Shown here: one piece after another, positions 15,887-24,461 of the stretch
Layout of the letters: every line of letters begins with the position of its first letter
Numbering within the stretch: the stretch's first letter is position 1
Source: Bacteroidetes bacterium GWF2_43_63
GTDB lineage: Bacteria; Bacteroidota; Bacteroidia; Bacteroidales; DTU049
Direction of reading: 5' to 3'
Assembly (NCBI GenBank): GCA_001769275.1
Contig: MEOQ01000042.1
Location: forward strand, 124,001-188,000
Length of the DNA stretch: 64,000 nt
The notes under the pieces: generated by a model
Told to the model about the DNA's origin: nothing
Database searches by the model: none
The model's input: only the letters and a program-made list of their open reading frames with translations
Program-made: the position numbers and the translations under genes

Positions 15887-16360
15887 ATGAAATTAACTCT
15901 ATTGGCAGCGGGGAAAACGCGCGTCAGCTTTGTTTCGGAGGGATTGACCTTTTATGGAAACAGAATCCAGAAATATTTTCCATGGGAAATTGTTGAAACA
16001 ACGGATGTAAAGCATATTCCCGACGTGAAAGCCATGGTCAAAGCTGAAAACGAAAAAATACTGAAAGCACTTGTTCCGGGCGATTACGTTATTCTGCTGG
16101 ATGAAAAGGGCAAACAGCACACCAGTCTTGCTTTTTCGCAGGATATTCGCAAAATAATGGATACAGGAAGTGCGCGCAGAATTGTGTTCGTGATCGCAGG
16201 TGCTTTTGGTGCAGGCGATGAGCTGAAGCAGCGCGCAAATGAAACATGGGCTTTATCAAAGCTTACATTTCCTCATCAACTGGTTCGATTAATTCTGGCT
16301 GAACAAATTTATCGGGCGTTGTCTATTATGCGAAATGAGCCTTATCACCACGAGGGTTGA
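15887..16360 (+). CDS. rlmH: 23S rRNA pseudouridine-1915 N3-methyltransferase
   Basis: A SPOUT-class methyltransferase that methylates pseudouridine 1915 of 23S rRNA on assembled ribosomes. 157 residues, full length. The trefoil knot is marked by DYVILLDEKGKQHTS, IVFVIAGAFGAGDELKQRAN and the C-terminal LTFPHQLVRLILAEQIYRAL. It ends with the family signature IMRNEPYHHEG. Starts at the only ATG giving the canonical MKLTLLAAGKT N-terminus. Monocistronic; it converges with the GT9 gene. Confidence 0.96.
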   Translation: MKLTLLAAGKTRVSFVSEGLTFYGNRIQKYFPWEIVETTDVKHIPDVKAMVKAENEKILKALVPGDYVILLDEKGKQHTSLAFSQDIRKIMDTGSARRIVFVIAGAFGAGDELKQRANETWALSKLTFPHQLVRLILAEQIYRALSIMRNEPYHHEG

Positions 16361-16396
16361 TTGAATCGATGATGCTGTTTCACGACATTCTCATTT

Positions 16397-17380
16397 TTAC
16401 ACGCCAATAAATTTGCGGGCTTTTTCAGCAACCAGCATTGGCGAAATATCTTTCATGCATCTGAAATGTTCTTTTGGACATTTTTTATAACCCAGTTTGC
16501 TGCATGGCCGGCAGCGCAGATTTTTGTTTTCAACGATTTCCGATCTGTTTTCAAGACCTTCGGGAAAGTAAGGATACATGCCAAAAGCAGGCACTGTGTT
16601 TCCCCAGATGCTGATGAGCGGTTTGTGCAGGGCCGCTGCAATGTGCATCATTCCGGTATCGTTTGAAATCACAATTTTTGACTTACCAATTACTGCGGCC
16701 GATTCAGTGAGGGAAAGTTTATCGCAGAGATTAATAATTTTTTCAGAACAACTTTTTTCAATAAGTCCGGCCGTTTCATTTTCGCTTTTACCACCAAGCA
16801 GAATGACAGGAAGAGACATTGATTTCACAAATTCGATAATTTGTTCAGCCGGATATCGTTTTGTGGCGTATGTCCCTCCAATTGCAAGGGCAATGTATTT
16901 GTCAGGAAGATTTTTTGTGATTTCCGGATTATAATCTTTTGGAAAAAAGAAATCAAGGCCTTCTTCGTCATTCACCACCTGTAGTTTTCTGACAGCCCTG
17001 AAATAGCGGTCGACAATATGAATGTCAGGCAGCAGATTTATTTTTAGTTTAGTAAAAATCCATTTCCGGATGTTCAGTTTGTTGAAGGTGTAGTACTTGG
17101 TGTTCAAATGAGCCATAAGTCGCTGACTACGCCAGTTTCGGTGCAGGTCGATCATGTAGTCGAATTTCTCTGCTTTCAGTTCATCCAGTATTTCGAGCGG
17201 TGATTTTTTCACCAACCAGAGCTTCGAAATGTAAGGATTCGACGACATTGTTTCAGCATAACGCTTTCGGGTGATATAGTGTATTTCAGCATCGGGATGC
17301 TGTTTTTTCAGACAACGCACCACCGGTGTTGTCAGGATTATGTCTCCAATGGAACTTATGCGGTAAACCAGTATTTTCAT
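16397..17380 (-). CDS. Glycosyltransferase family 9 (heptosyltransferase-like)
   Basis: Probably adds a heptose or related sugar to lipopolysaccharide core at the inner face of the cytoplasmic membrane. 327 residues with the GT-B two-domain layout. The N-terminus ILVYRISSIGDIILTTPVVR is the classic GT9 start. The C-terminal half carries YIALAIGGTYATKRYP, LPVILLGGKSENETAGLI and ISNDTGMMHIAAAL followed by PLISIWGNT, the ADP-heptose-binding block. A cysteine-rich motif near the end (RCRPCSKLGYKKCPKEHFRC) is common in GT9 proteins. The donor sugar is inferred from family only. Confidence 0.9.
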   Translation of the reverse strand: MKILVYRISSIGDIILTTPVVRCLKKQHPDAEIHYITRKRYAETMSSNPYISKLWLVKKSPLEILDELKAEKFDYMIDLHRNWRSQRLMAHLNTKYYTFNKLNIRKWIFTKLKINLLPDIHIVDRYFRAVRKLQVVNDEEGLDFFFPKDYNPEITKNLPDKYIALAIGGTYATKRYPAEQIIEFVKSMSLPVILLGGKSENETAGLIEKSCSEKIINLCDKLSLTESAAVIGKSKIVISNDTGMMHIAAALHKPLISIWGNTVPAFGMYPYFPEGLENRSEIVENKNLRCRPCSKLGYKKCPKEHFRCMKDISPMLVAEKARKFIGV

Positions 17381-17471
17381 TTTCTCTGGTATGAAAAGTT
17401 TTGTTGCAGAATAATGCGGTTGGTTTCACGTTAATTTTTCAGAGAATCCATCCACACTCTACAAAATTAGT

Positions 17472-17479
17472 TAATTTTG
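17472..17479 (+). promoter_or_regulatory. Putative -7 box of the small-lipoprotein gene
   Basis: TAATTTTG fits TAnnTTTG, 18 bp before the ATG at 17498. Confidence 0.45.
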
Positions 17480-17497
17480 CCTAAGGGACTAAACTCA

Positions 17498-17620
17498 ATG
17501 AAAAGAAAATCGGTTTTATACATGCTGCTTCTTATTCTGGCCTTATCGGTTGCAGCTTCGGCGTGTAAAACGGAGAAGAAATACAATCCCAAAAAGTGCA
17601 GAACCTGTCCGCATTTTTGA
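17498..17620 (+). CDS. Tiny lipoprotein with CxxC tail, 40 residues
   Basis: Too short for usual ORF calling. The translation is MKRKSVLYMLLLILALSVAA followed by SACKTEKKYNPKKCRTCPHF. A full lipoprotein signal ends at lipobox ASAC, so only 18 residues remain after processing, with a lysine-rich segment and a CRTC motif. A -7 box lies just upstream. Very short lipoproteins ending in a basic cysteine motif like this are seen across Bacteroidota; their role is unknown. It stands alone between the divergent GT9 gene and the mannose-1-phosphate gene. Confidence 0.7.
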   Translation: MKRKSVLYMLLLILALSVAASACKTEKKYNPKKCRTCPHF

Positions 17621-18024
17621 TTGTGATATGGCATACCTTTGTAACACAGAGTTGATTTAATCGGGCAAAAGCCGATATCAATTACAGCAAAGTGAATTTG
17701 AAAGCGCGCTTCCAGAATTCGATATGCTGTAATTGATCAACACAACTACGTTGTGTCCTTTCCAATCAGCTTTTGCTTTTTATACTCCGATCCACCACAG
17801 CGGATTAAATTCCACTCTGTGCAACACTCTGAGTTCCTCTGTGAACCGAAGTGCATGAAATGCGCTGAGCTCATGAGCACCTTGCAAAAATGTTTTAATG
17901 CGCGAATAAACTAGGGTTCAGAAGGATTTTTGTGTGTTTAAATGCGTTGACCCTGTCCATCTTGGCGTATTCTGCGTTCAAAACAGGAAAAATGACTATT
18001 TTTGCAGAAATAAGACTGGAAGTA
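17621..18024. other. Gene-free stretch with an inverted repeat and the manC promoter
   Basis: Holds a perfect 13-bp inverted repeat, ATCAATTACAGCA (17677-17689) and TGCTGTAATTGAT (17725-17737), with a 35-bp loop, and the -7 box at 17997. An open frame upstream of manC (17932-18024) adds no recognisable residues. Nothing else is seen. Confidence 0.6.
17997..18004 (+). promoter_or_regulatory. Putative -7 box of the manC promoter
   Basis: TATTTTTG fits TAnnTTTG and lies 20 bp before the preferred ATG at 18025. This supports that start over the longer frame from 17932. Confidence 0.5.
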
Positions 18025-19116
18025 ATGACGGGAAACATTTATTGTGTAATTATGGCCGGTGGCCTCGGAACGCGTTTCTGGCCTATGAGCCGGACATTGA
18101 AGCCAAAGCAGTTTATTGATGTGCTTGGAATGGGCAAGACGTTGATTCAGCTTACGTTTGATCGACTGCTGAAAGTTTGTCCTGCTGAAAACATTTTAGT
18201 AGTAACCAATGAAAATTATGTTGAGCTGGTTAAAAAGCAGCTGCCACTCATAAATCCGGAAAACATTCTGTCGGAACCTTCCAGAAGAAATACTGCTCCT
18301 TGTATTGCCTATGCTGCGTACCGGATAAATTCATTCGATCCGGATGCAACGATGATTGTCTGTCCATCCGATCATATCATTTTTGATGAAGATGCATTTA
18401 TCGACCATCTGAAATCATCTGCCACAGCCTCGCAGCACAATGACTGGCTGATGACGCTTGGTATAATGCCTACTCGTCCCGACACCGGATACGGCTACAT
18501 TCAGTATCTTGAAGGACAAAAGCTGGAAGGGGACTCAAGAATCAAGAAAGTGAAAACGTTTACCGAAAAACCACAACTTGAGCTTGCAAAGGAATTTATT
18601 AAAAGCGGTGATTTTCTCTGGAATAGCGGCATTTTTGTGTGGACGCTGAAAAGCATTATTGATGCTTTCCAGAAATATGTTCCGGAAATGAGCGCGCTGT
18701 TTGCAAAAGGAGAAAAAATCTATCGTACGGTTGATGAAGCCGACTTTATTTTTCAAACCTACATGCTTTGTAAAAATATTTCCATTGACTATGCAGTAAT
18801 GGAAAAAGCCGATAATGTTTATGTTGTTGCATCTGATTTTGGCTGGAGTGACCTTGGCACCTGGGGTTCTCTTTATGAAAACCGCCAGCGCGATCAAAGC
18901 GGAAATGCCATTGTGGGCAAGAATGTAATGATGTATGATTGCAGAAATTGTCTTGTACACATGCCGCAGGAAAAAATGGTGTTGTTGCAGGGCCTCGATG
19001 ATTACATTGTTGTAGAGTCTGATAATATTCTGATGGTTGTCAAAAAAGAAGACGAGCAGAACATCCGTCAGTATGTGAACGATGTTATGATTGAAAAAGG
19101 CGAACAGTTTACTTAA
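18025..19116 (+). CDS. manC: Mannose-1-phosphate guanylyltransferase
   Basis: Makes GDP-mannose from GTP and mannose-1-phosphate, feeding surface polysaccharide and fucose synthesis. 363 residues, the short form without the isomerase domain. The N-terminal nucleotidyltransferase signature reads YCVIMAGGLGTRFWPMSR, with the KPKQF metal/phosphate motif following. Further motifs are EPSRRNTAPCIAYAAY, CPSDHIIFDE, FTEKP, LWNSGIFVW and DFGWSDLGTW. The start was placed at ATG 18025 because an upstream frame of 31 residues is unconserved in style and the -7 box lies between the two. Followed 14 bp later by the DnaJ-domain gene. The gene name follows the short enzyme and could equally be written as a manC-like GMP. 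Confidence 0.93.
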   Translation: MTGNIYCVIMAGGLGTRFWPMSRTLKPKQFIDVLGMGKTLIQLTFDRLLKVCPAENILVVTNENYVELVKKQLPLINPENILSEPSRRNTAPCIAYAAYRINSFDPDATMIVCPSDHIIFDEDAFIDHLKSSATASQHNDWLMTLGIMPTRPDTGYGYIQYLEGQKLEGDSRIKKVKTFTEKPQLELAKEFIKSGDFLWNSGIFVWTLKSIIDAFQKYVPEMSALFAKGEKIYRTVDEADFIFQTYMLCKNISIDYAVMEKADNVYVVASDFGWSDLGTWGSLYENRQRDQSGNAIVGKNVMMYDCRNCLVHMPQEKMVLLQGLDDYIVVESDNILMVVKKEDEQNIRQYVNDVMIEKGEQFT

Positions 19117-19130
19117 TCGCAATCCAAACT

Positions 19131-19889
19131 GTGTCGGAATATCATCATATTCTTGGCGTACCTGAAAATGCCACGCTTACTGAAATAAAGAAGGCTTACC
19201 GATTTCTTGCCCGGAAGTTTCATCCCGACATGAATCCAGCTGCTGATGCGGCGGAACAGTTTATCAGAATTACTGAAGCGTATGAGATTCTGATTGGAGA
19301 AAGAAAACAAAAGCAGCGTAGTTATACAAAACCGGCTTCACCTGTAGACCTGGCACGGGAAAGAGCAAAGGCCTATGCACGTATGAGGTATGAGGAATTC
19401 AAAAAGCAAAGCGATGCTTTTGAATCTACTCCCATGCATAAAATTTTGTGGCCGGCCTGGGTAAATTTTATTTTTATTGGCATTGCATTGTTTTTTATTA
19501 CAGATAGTCTCCTTCCAAAGAAGATACAGGAATGCAGCATTGTTATTTCCGATAATAAATATTTTATTGCCTGCGGTAAAAAACTGACACTCTCCGAAGA
19601 TCATTTGCTTAATGGATTGCCGGTCGGAGACTCGGTCCTGTTGCGTGTTACTCCAATAGTGGGTTATATTTCCGCCTACAAAGTGATTGGGGACAAAACT
19701 GACCATTTTTTACGTGTTCAGAACAGCACGACCGAATATATAGCCGCCATGTATTTGTTGCTGGCACTTGCGATACTTGCGTTGGTAAACAAAACAAAAA
19801 AAATCGAGAATAAACTGCTGATCAAGATTGGGATGTGTATTGCAACAGTGGCTTATGGTCTTGTGTTTTTAATGTGGATTAATCAGTAA
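19131..19889 (+). CDS. DnaJ-domain membrane protein
   Basis: 252 residues. A J-domain occupies residues 1-65 (HHILGVPENATLTEIKKAYR, ARKFHPDMNP with the HPD motif), which would stimulate an Hsp70 ATPase. A linker is followed by a transmembrane helix near 110-128, a soluble segment of about 75 residues (VISDNKYFIACGKKLTLSED), and two more helices near 205-222 and 230-250. No zinc-finger or C-terminal DnaJ domains, so this is a type III J-protein anchored in the membrane. The start is GTG (19131), 14 bp after manC; mutS2 begins 6 bp after the stop, so the three genes appear to form an operon. Confidence 0.85.
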   Translation: MSEYHHILGVPENATLTEIKKAYRFLARKFHPDMNPAADAAEQFIRITEAYEILIGERKQKQRSYTKPASPVDLARERAKAYARMRYEEFKKQSDAFESTPMHKILWPAWVNFIFIGIALFFITDSLLPKKIQECSIVISDNKYFIACGKKLTLSEDHLLNGLPVGDSVLLRVTPIVGYISAYKVIGDKTDHFLRVQNSTTEYIAAMYLLLALAILALVNKTKKIENKLLIKIGMCIATVAYGLVFLMWINQ

Positions 19890-19895
19890 TTTGAT

Positions 19896-22292
19896 TTGAA
19901 AGATTATTTATACATAGAATCCCGTTTGGGTTTTTCGGAAATCAGAGCAAAATTGCTGGATGATTGTTATACGCCAGTGGGCCGCGAACTGGCACAGAGT
20001 GCGTTTTTTACCGATGATTCGCAAGCCATTGAAAAGAGTCTTCGCCTGACAGCTGAAATGAAATACATTAATGAATTTCTTGGCGGCGTTCCTGCTCTTG
20101 CATTCGACGATTTCCGCCAGGAGCTTCAGTATCTGAAAACATCAGGGACCGTAGTGGAAATTCCGGTTTTGCAATCAATCGCTTTTATAATCGAAAAGCT
20201 GTTGGATCTGCGAGCATTATTTTCGCGAAATGAAGACAAGACGCCATTGCTGAAAGAATGGATCAGCAGCATTGTTTTTGACGGATCGCTGGCAACCAGA
20301 ATTGGCAATGTGCTGGACGAAAATGGCGAAATACGCTCCAATGCTTCGGAGCGTCTTGCTGAAATCAGAAATGAAATTACGGGACAGCGCAAAAAGATTG
20401 AAAGGACAATTCAGTCTATGCTGAAAAGTCTTAAAGAAAAAGGTCAGGTGGACGAAGATGTAAATCTCAGTATTCGTGGTGGTCGCTTGGTAATTCCGGT
20501 AAACGCATCGAAAAAGCGCATGATTAAAGGCGTTGTGCTGGATGAATCGGCAACGGGACAAACAGTCTTTATTGAACCGATTGAAATATTTGAGATGAAC
20601 AACGAAGTGCAGGATCTGGAATTTGGAGAGAAGCGTGAGATTACAAAAATTCTCACCGGGCTTGCAGACCGCATAAGGCCACAGATTCCGGAATTACTAG
20701 AGCATATCGGATTTCTTGGACACATCGACTTTATAAATGGTAAAGCTAAACTCGCCGTTTCACAGAATGCTATAATGCCGGTTATTTCTACTGAACGGAG
20801 AATCACGATTATGCAGGGCCGGCATCCGGTTCTCGAAGAATCGTTGAAAAAGTCAGGAAGAAAAATAGTACCGCTTGATCTCGAATTAGGTCCTGAACAG
20901 AGAATGATAATAATCAGCGGTCCGAATGCCGGTGGAAAATCGGTGGCAATGAAAACAACCGGACTGTTGCAATACATGTTCCAGTGCGGTTTTCTGATAC
21001 CAGCCGCAGAAGGCACAACGCTATTTCCTTTTTGTGATATTTTTGCTGATATTGGTGACCAGCAGTCCATCGAAAATGATTTAAGCACCTATTCATCGCA
21101 TTTGCTGAACATGAAAATGTTTATGGAGCGTGGAAATAATAATAGTCTGGTGCTTATAGATGAGTTCGGCAGCGGCACAGAGCCGGAAAGTGGTGGAGCT
21201 ATTGCAGAATCGGTATTGGAAATACTCAACGCACATGGAGTTTATGGTGTAATTACAACGCACTATTTTAATCTGAAGATGTTTGCTTCAAATCACGATG
21301 GGGTGATAAACGGCGCCATGCTCTTCGATAATGAACTGCTAAAGCCGCTCTACAAGCTTAAAACGGGCAAACCCGGCAGTTCATTTGCCATCGAAATTGC
21401 TTCATCCATCGGACTGCCCGAAGATGTCATGACCAATGCTTCAGCCAGGATTGGCAAGGGCAGGATTGAAATGGAAAAGATGATCCAGGATCTTGAAAAC
21501 GAAAAATTGAAACTCGAAGATCGTCGCAGGGAGCTGGAAGTAGCTGAAGATTTCGTGAGTGAACTGATTGAAAAATACAACAAGCTTAATAAAAGTATTG
21601 TTGAGAATCGTGATCGAATAATTTCGAAGGCCGAAAGTGAAGCGAAAAATTTATTGGCGGAGTCAAACGCCCTGATTGAAAAAACCATTCGCGATATCAA
21701 GCAGGAACAAGCTGCCAATGACAAAGTGAAAGCCATCCGCACTGAGTTTGAGAAGAAAGCTGCGTCGTTGAAAAAAGCAAAGGAAAACCCGATTGAACCA
21801 TTGCCGCTGACGAAAACGAATCAAGCAGATGATGTGCCTAAAAAGCCGCTGGTCGTAGGGAATTTTGTACGACTGGATGATGGCTCTGAAACCGGAATAA
21901 TTACTGAAATTAAAAACAAAAAAGTAAAAGTGCAGTTTGAGCTTGCATCGCTGACGGTTGATGCAGCGCGACTTTCAGCAGTTGCAGTGCAAAAACAGAA
22001 ACAAAACAATTCCCGAAAAAAAGTTAATATTATTTCTGAAAAAAAAGAAGCAGTTTATCAACTTGATTTTCGTGGCAAAAATGTTATTGAAGCAATAACG
22101 GAATTGGATAAATTTCTCGATGAAGCTTTGCTCACGGGAGTGAGATCTTTTTCAATTCTTCATGGAAAAGGATTCGGAATATTGAGAAAAGAAATCCGCA
22201 ATCACTTGCGGCAATACAAGGATATGCTTGAGTTTGATGACGCTCCGCTGCAGTTTGGTGGCGAAGGAATAACGCTGGTGAAGTTTTTATAA
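19896..22292 (+). CDS. mutS2: Endonuclease MutS2 / ribosome rescue ATPase
   Basis: 798 residues with the MutS2 architecture. The N-terminal core/lever is followed by the MutS-type ATPase (IISGPNAGGKSVAMKTTGLL Walker A at about 345-365; SLVLIDEFGSGTEPESGG Walker B; the ITTHYF switch). A long coiled coil follows (about 515-640), then a KOW-like basic segment (VVGNFVRLDDGSETGII), and a C-terminal Smr nuclease domain (YQLDFRGKNVIEAITELDKF, then ILHGKGFGILRKEIR). Family members suppress recombination and also split collided ribosomes. The start is TTG 19896, giving MKDYLYIESRLGFSEIR, the usual family beginning. All catalytic motifs are present. Confidence 0.95.
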   Translation: MKDYLYIESRLGFSEIRAKLLDDCYTPVGRELAQSAFFTDDSQAIEKSLRLTAEMKYINEFLGGVPALAFDDFRQELQYLKTSGTVVEIPVLQSIAFIIEKLLDLRALFSRNEDKTPLLKEWISSIVFDGSLATRIGNVLDENGEIRSNASERLAEIRNEITGQRKKIERTIQSMLKSLKEKGQVDEDVNLSIRGGRLVIPVNASKKRMIKGVVLDESATGQTVFIEPIEIFEMNNEVQDLEFGEKREITKILTGLADRIRPQIPELLEHIGFLGHIDFINGKAKLAVSQNAIMPVISTERRITIMQGRHPVLEESLKKSGRKIVPLDLELGPEQRMIIISGPNAGGKSVAMKTTGLLQYMFQCGFLIPAAEGTTLFPFCDIFADIGDQQSIENDLSTYSSHLLNMKMFMERGNNNSLVLIDEFGSGTEPESGGAIAESVLEILNAHGVYGVITTHYFNLKMFASNHDGVINGAMLFDNELLKPLYKLKTGKPGSSFAIEIASSIGLPEDVMTNASARIGKGRIEMEKMIQDLENEKLKLEDRRRELEVAEDFVSELIEKYNKLNKSIVENRDRIISKAESEAKNLLAESNALIEKTIRDIKQEQAANDKVKAIRTEFEKKAASLKKAKENPIEPLPLTKTNQADDVPKKPLVVGNFVRLDDGSETGIITEIKNKKVKVQFELASLTVDAARLSAVAVQKQKQNNSRKKVNIISEKKEAVYQLDFRGKNVIEAITELDKFLDEALLTGVRSFSILHGKGFGILRKEIRNHLRQYKDMLEFDDAPLQFGGEGITLVKFL

Positions 22293-22612
22293 ATACGAAA
22301 TCAGAAATACGATATACTAAAGAATGTGAAGATGTGCGACTTCACGTGAGACGTGACACGGTCGCGAATGTGTGAATATGAGATGATCACTTTTGTCCTT
22401 GTCCTTTTATCTTTTGTCTTGAGAGGATCTGGAAATGTGCGACTTCACGTAAAACGTGATAAGTGCGGCGATGTGATATAATTGAGATGCCACAATAGTT
22501 CTGAATTACAAGTGAATTTTGTAACGACTCCCGCTTTCAGCGGTATAAATTCCACGATTGTCACACGTAACGACTTAGATCTTGCTCAGAGCTGAGAACT
22601 GACAATTGAAAG
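22293..22612. repeat. Intergenic stretch carrying dispersed repeat modules
   Basis: Has two copies of GTGCGACTTCACGT-AAACGTGA-like sequence (22334 and 22438), an inverted TCGTTACAAA/GTGGAATTTAT module (22518-22560), and an ATCATCTCATATT/CCTCTCAAGA module. The last two recur in the same order, opposite orientation, at 62230-62530. No gene seen. Confidence 0.6.
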
Positions 22613-23104
22613 CTAAATCCGTTTAATTTTTTCAATAAGCGATGAGGTGCTGAATCCTTCTACAAGTTCGATGGTTTCAACTTTTCCGCCATGCTGCAAA
22701 ACCACATCTGCACCAACAATCTGGTCAATGGTGTAATCTTTCCCTTTAACGAGAATGTCCGGAATTATTGATTCAATAAGTTGCAGCGGAGTGTCTTCAT
22801 CGAAGAGACAAACGGCATCTACAAACTGAAATGATGCGAGAAGAAGGCAACGTTCGTTTTCCGAAATGATGGGTCTTGATGCGCCTTTAAGACGTTTTAC
22901 GGAATCATCGGTGTTGACGCCGAGTACGAGTCTGCTGCCGAGAGCGGCCGCAGCAGCTAGATACAGAGCATGACCGGGATGAATGATATCGAAGCAGCCG
23001 TTGGAAAAAACGATGGTCTGACGTTCAGTTCTCCACGTATTCGCTCGCTGAATCAACTGTTCACGCGTCATGACTTTTTCACTAATCAATTTCCGGAAGT
23101 CCAT
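22613..23104 (-). CDS. rfaE2: D-glycero-beta-D-manno-heptose 1-phosphate adenylyltransferase
   Basis: Forms ADP-heptose from heptose-1-phosphate and ATP, for lipopolysaccharide core. 163 residues: a stand-alone cytidylyltransferase-like domain, equivalent to the C-terminal half of HldE. The HIGH-type motif is visible in IVFSNGCFDIIHPGHALYL. GVNTDDSVKRLKGASRPI and the end-block DILVKGKDYTIDQIVGAD follow. The first ~10 residues overlap the flippase-like gene upstream (23082-24101) by 23 bp; an internal Met at residue 12 would avoid the overlap. Last gene of the panC-panD-flippase-rfaE2 operon. The presence of a GT9 gene nearby fits a heptose-containing envelope. Confidence 0.93.
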   Translation of the reverse strand: MDFRKLISEKVMTREQLIQRANTWRTERQTIVFSNGCFDIIHPGHALYLAAAAALGSRLVLGVNTDDSVKRLKGASRPIISENERCLLLASFQFVDAVCLFDEDTPLQLIESIIPDILVKGKDYTIDQIVGADVVLQHGGKVETIELVEGFSTSSLIEKIKRI

Positions 23105-24101
23105 CTTTTTTGGTTTTTTGAAAACTCATCATGACAAAAGCAATCATTCCCATCACAAGAATCATGATGGTCTGCACGGTCCACGAAAGCCATCCAATGG
23201 TGAATCCATCCGTAATTTCTGCACCGTAAATCAGCAGTACTTCAGAAACAATCAAAGGATAAATACCGATGCCGCCCTGGATAACGATGATGCCGATTGT
23301 TCCGAAAACAAGAACCATGAAGGCCGATTCAGCCGATAGTCCGGATGTTGACGGAATGCTGAAATACATGAGATAAACCATGAGCCAGTACATGACCCAG
23401 ATCAAAAATGTGTAAACAAAAAACAGTGCGGTTTTTTTCAATTTAAAAATTGAAAATAATCCAGTCATCAGGTTTTTGATGATCTTGCGGATTTTCTGAA
23501 TTAACGGTTTATGCCGAAATCTTTTCAGTATCCAAAGAAACAAAAGAAACAGTGTTAAAAGAATGCCGAGAATCAGCCATATTTTCCATACGGTAAACAA
23601 ACTGGTTTTTTCGGTAAAACCACCCATAATTCGCTCTGTGACATATGTTTTGACATTGTTCCAGAAGATGGCTATGGCGGCAAAAAACAATGCCAGATAG
23701 AAGAAAAAATCGAAAGTTCGTTCAGCAACGACCGTCCCGAAAAGTTTGTCGAAGGGTATTTTTGATTGCTTTGAAAGCAGCACTGCGCGCGTTATTTCGC
23801 CCAGACGCGGAACCGCAAGATTTGCCAGATAACCAGCCATGAGTGACCAGAAAGATTGCTTAAGAGGCGGCGCTTTTTCTATGGTATCGATGAGCAGATT
23901 CCATCGTGCTGCGCGCAGAATATGGCTCAGAATGCCGGCTGCAAGGGCCAGTAATACCCAGAAATAATTTGCTTTCAGAAAATTGTCGACAACTTTTTCC
24001 TGTTGTTCAACATCGAGTTTATCCCAGAAATAGAAAATGAAAAATACACCCAAGCCTATGAAGGCTGCGGTCTGTATGATTTTAAGCACCGTTTTTTTCA
24101 A
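23082..24101 (-). CDS. Lysylphosphatidylglycerol synthase/flippase-like membrane protein (UPF0104)
   Basis: A 339-residue integral membrane protein with 8 or so hydrophobic helices, of the lysylphosphatidylglycerol synthase transmembrane (UPF0104) family. Recognised pieces are SHILRAARWNLLI in the first third, LAVPRLGEITRAVLLSKQSK after the third helix, FGTVVAERTFDFFFYLALF, and GGIGIYPLIVSEVLLIYG near the end. The family has related roles in lipid flipping or lysyl-lipid export, but no synthetase domain is attached here. It follows panD by 3 bp and overlaps rfaE2, consistent with one operon. Confidence 0.87.
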   Translation of the reverse strand: MKKTVLKIIQTAAFIGLGVFFIFYFWDKLDVEQQEKVVDNFLKANYFWVLLALAAGILSHILRAARWNLLIDTIEKAPPLKQSFWSLMAGYLANLAVPRLGEITRAVLLSKQSKIPFDKLFGTVVAERTFDFFFYLALFFAAIAIFWNNVKTYVTERIMGGFTEKTSLFTVWKIWLILGILLTLFLLFLWILKRFRHKPLIQKIRKIIKNLMTGLFSIFKLKKTALFFVYTFLIWVMYWLMVYLMYFSIPSTSGLSAESAFMVLVFGTIGIIVIQGGIGIYPLIVSEVLLIYGAEITDGFTIGWLSWTVQTIMILVMGMIAFVMMSFQKTKKDGLPEID

Positions 24102-24104
24102 CGC

Positions 24105-24449
24105 TTAAAGTTTGTTGTTTTTGTCTGGAAAAATGATAGCCGGTTTGAATTTTTTTGCTTCATTGTATTCAAGCGAGCAATAGGATAAAATTATAACGGT
24201 ATCTCCCGGAGCCACTTTTCGTGCCGCAGGGCCGTTCATGCAAATGGTTCCGCTATCGCGGGCACCTTTGATCACATAAGTTTCAAGACGTTCACCATTA
24301 TTGATGTTCAGCACATGAACTTTTTCAAATTCTATCAAATCAACAGCATCCATCAGGTTTTCATCGATGGTGATGCTTCCTGTGTAATACAGATCGGCTT
24401 CAGTCACCGTTGCTTTGTGGATTTTGCTTTTCAACACCTGTATATTCAT
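24105..24449 (-). CDS. panD: Aspartate 1-decarboxylase proenzyme
   Basis: Makes beta-alanine for pantothenate and CoA. 114 residues, pyruvoyl-dependent. Self-cleavage falls at Gly24-Ser25 in [11 protein letters not shown], the conserved site. Downstream, [38 protein letters not shown] and [13 protein letters not shown] are family blocks. A separate -7 box (TACTTTTG on the minus strand, 24454-24461) ends only 4 bp before the ATG. A transcript from it would be almost leaderless, or panD relies on read-through from panC. The stop is 3 bp from the flippase-like gene. Confidence 0.96.
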   Translation of the reverse strand: MNIQVLKSKIHKATVTEADLYYTGSITIDENLMDAVDLIEFEKVHVLNINNGERLETYVIKGARDSGTICMNGPAARKVAPGDTVIILSYCSLEYNEAKKFKPAIIFPDKNNKL

Positions 24450-24453
24450 GATG

Positions 24454-24461
24454 CAAAAGTA
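24454..24461 (-). promoter_or_regulatory. Putative -7 box directly before panD
   Basis: Minus-strand TACTTTTG in the 12-bp gap between panC and panD. The start codon follows 5 bases later, an unusually short distance. Confidence 0.4.

Noticed and set aside
18535..19122. 195-codon antisense frame over manC
   Set aside because: Shadow of the conserved guanylyltransferase.
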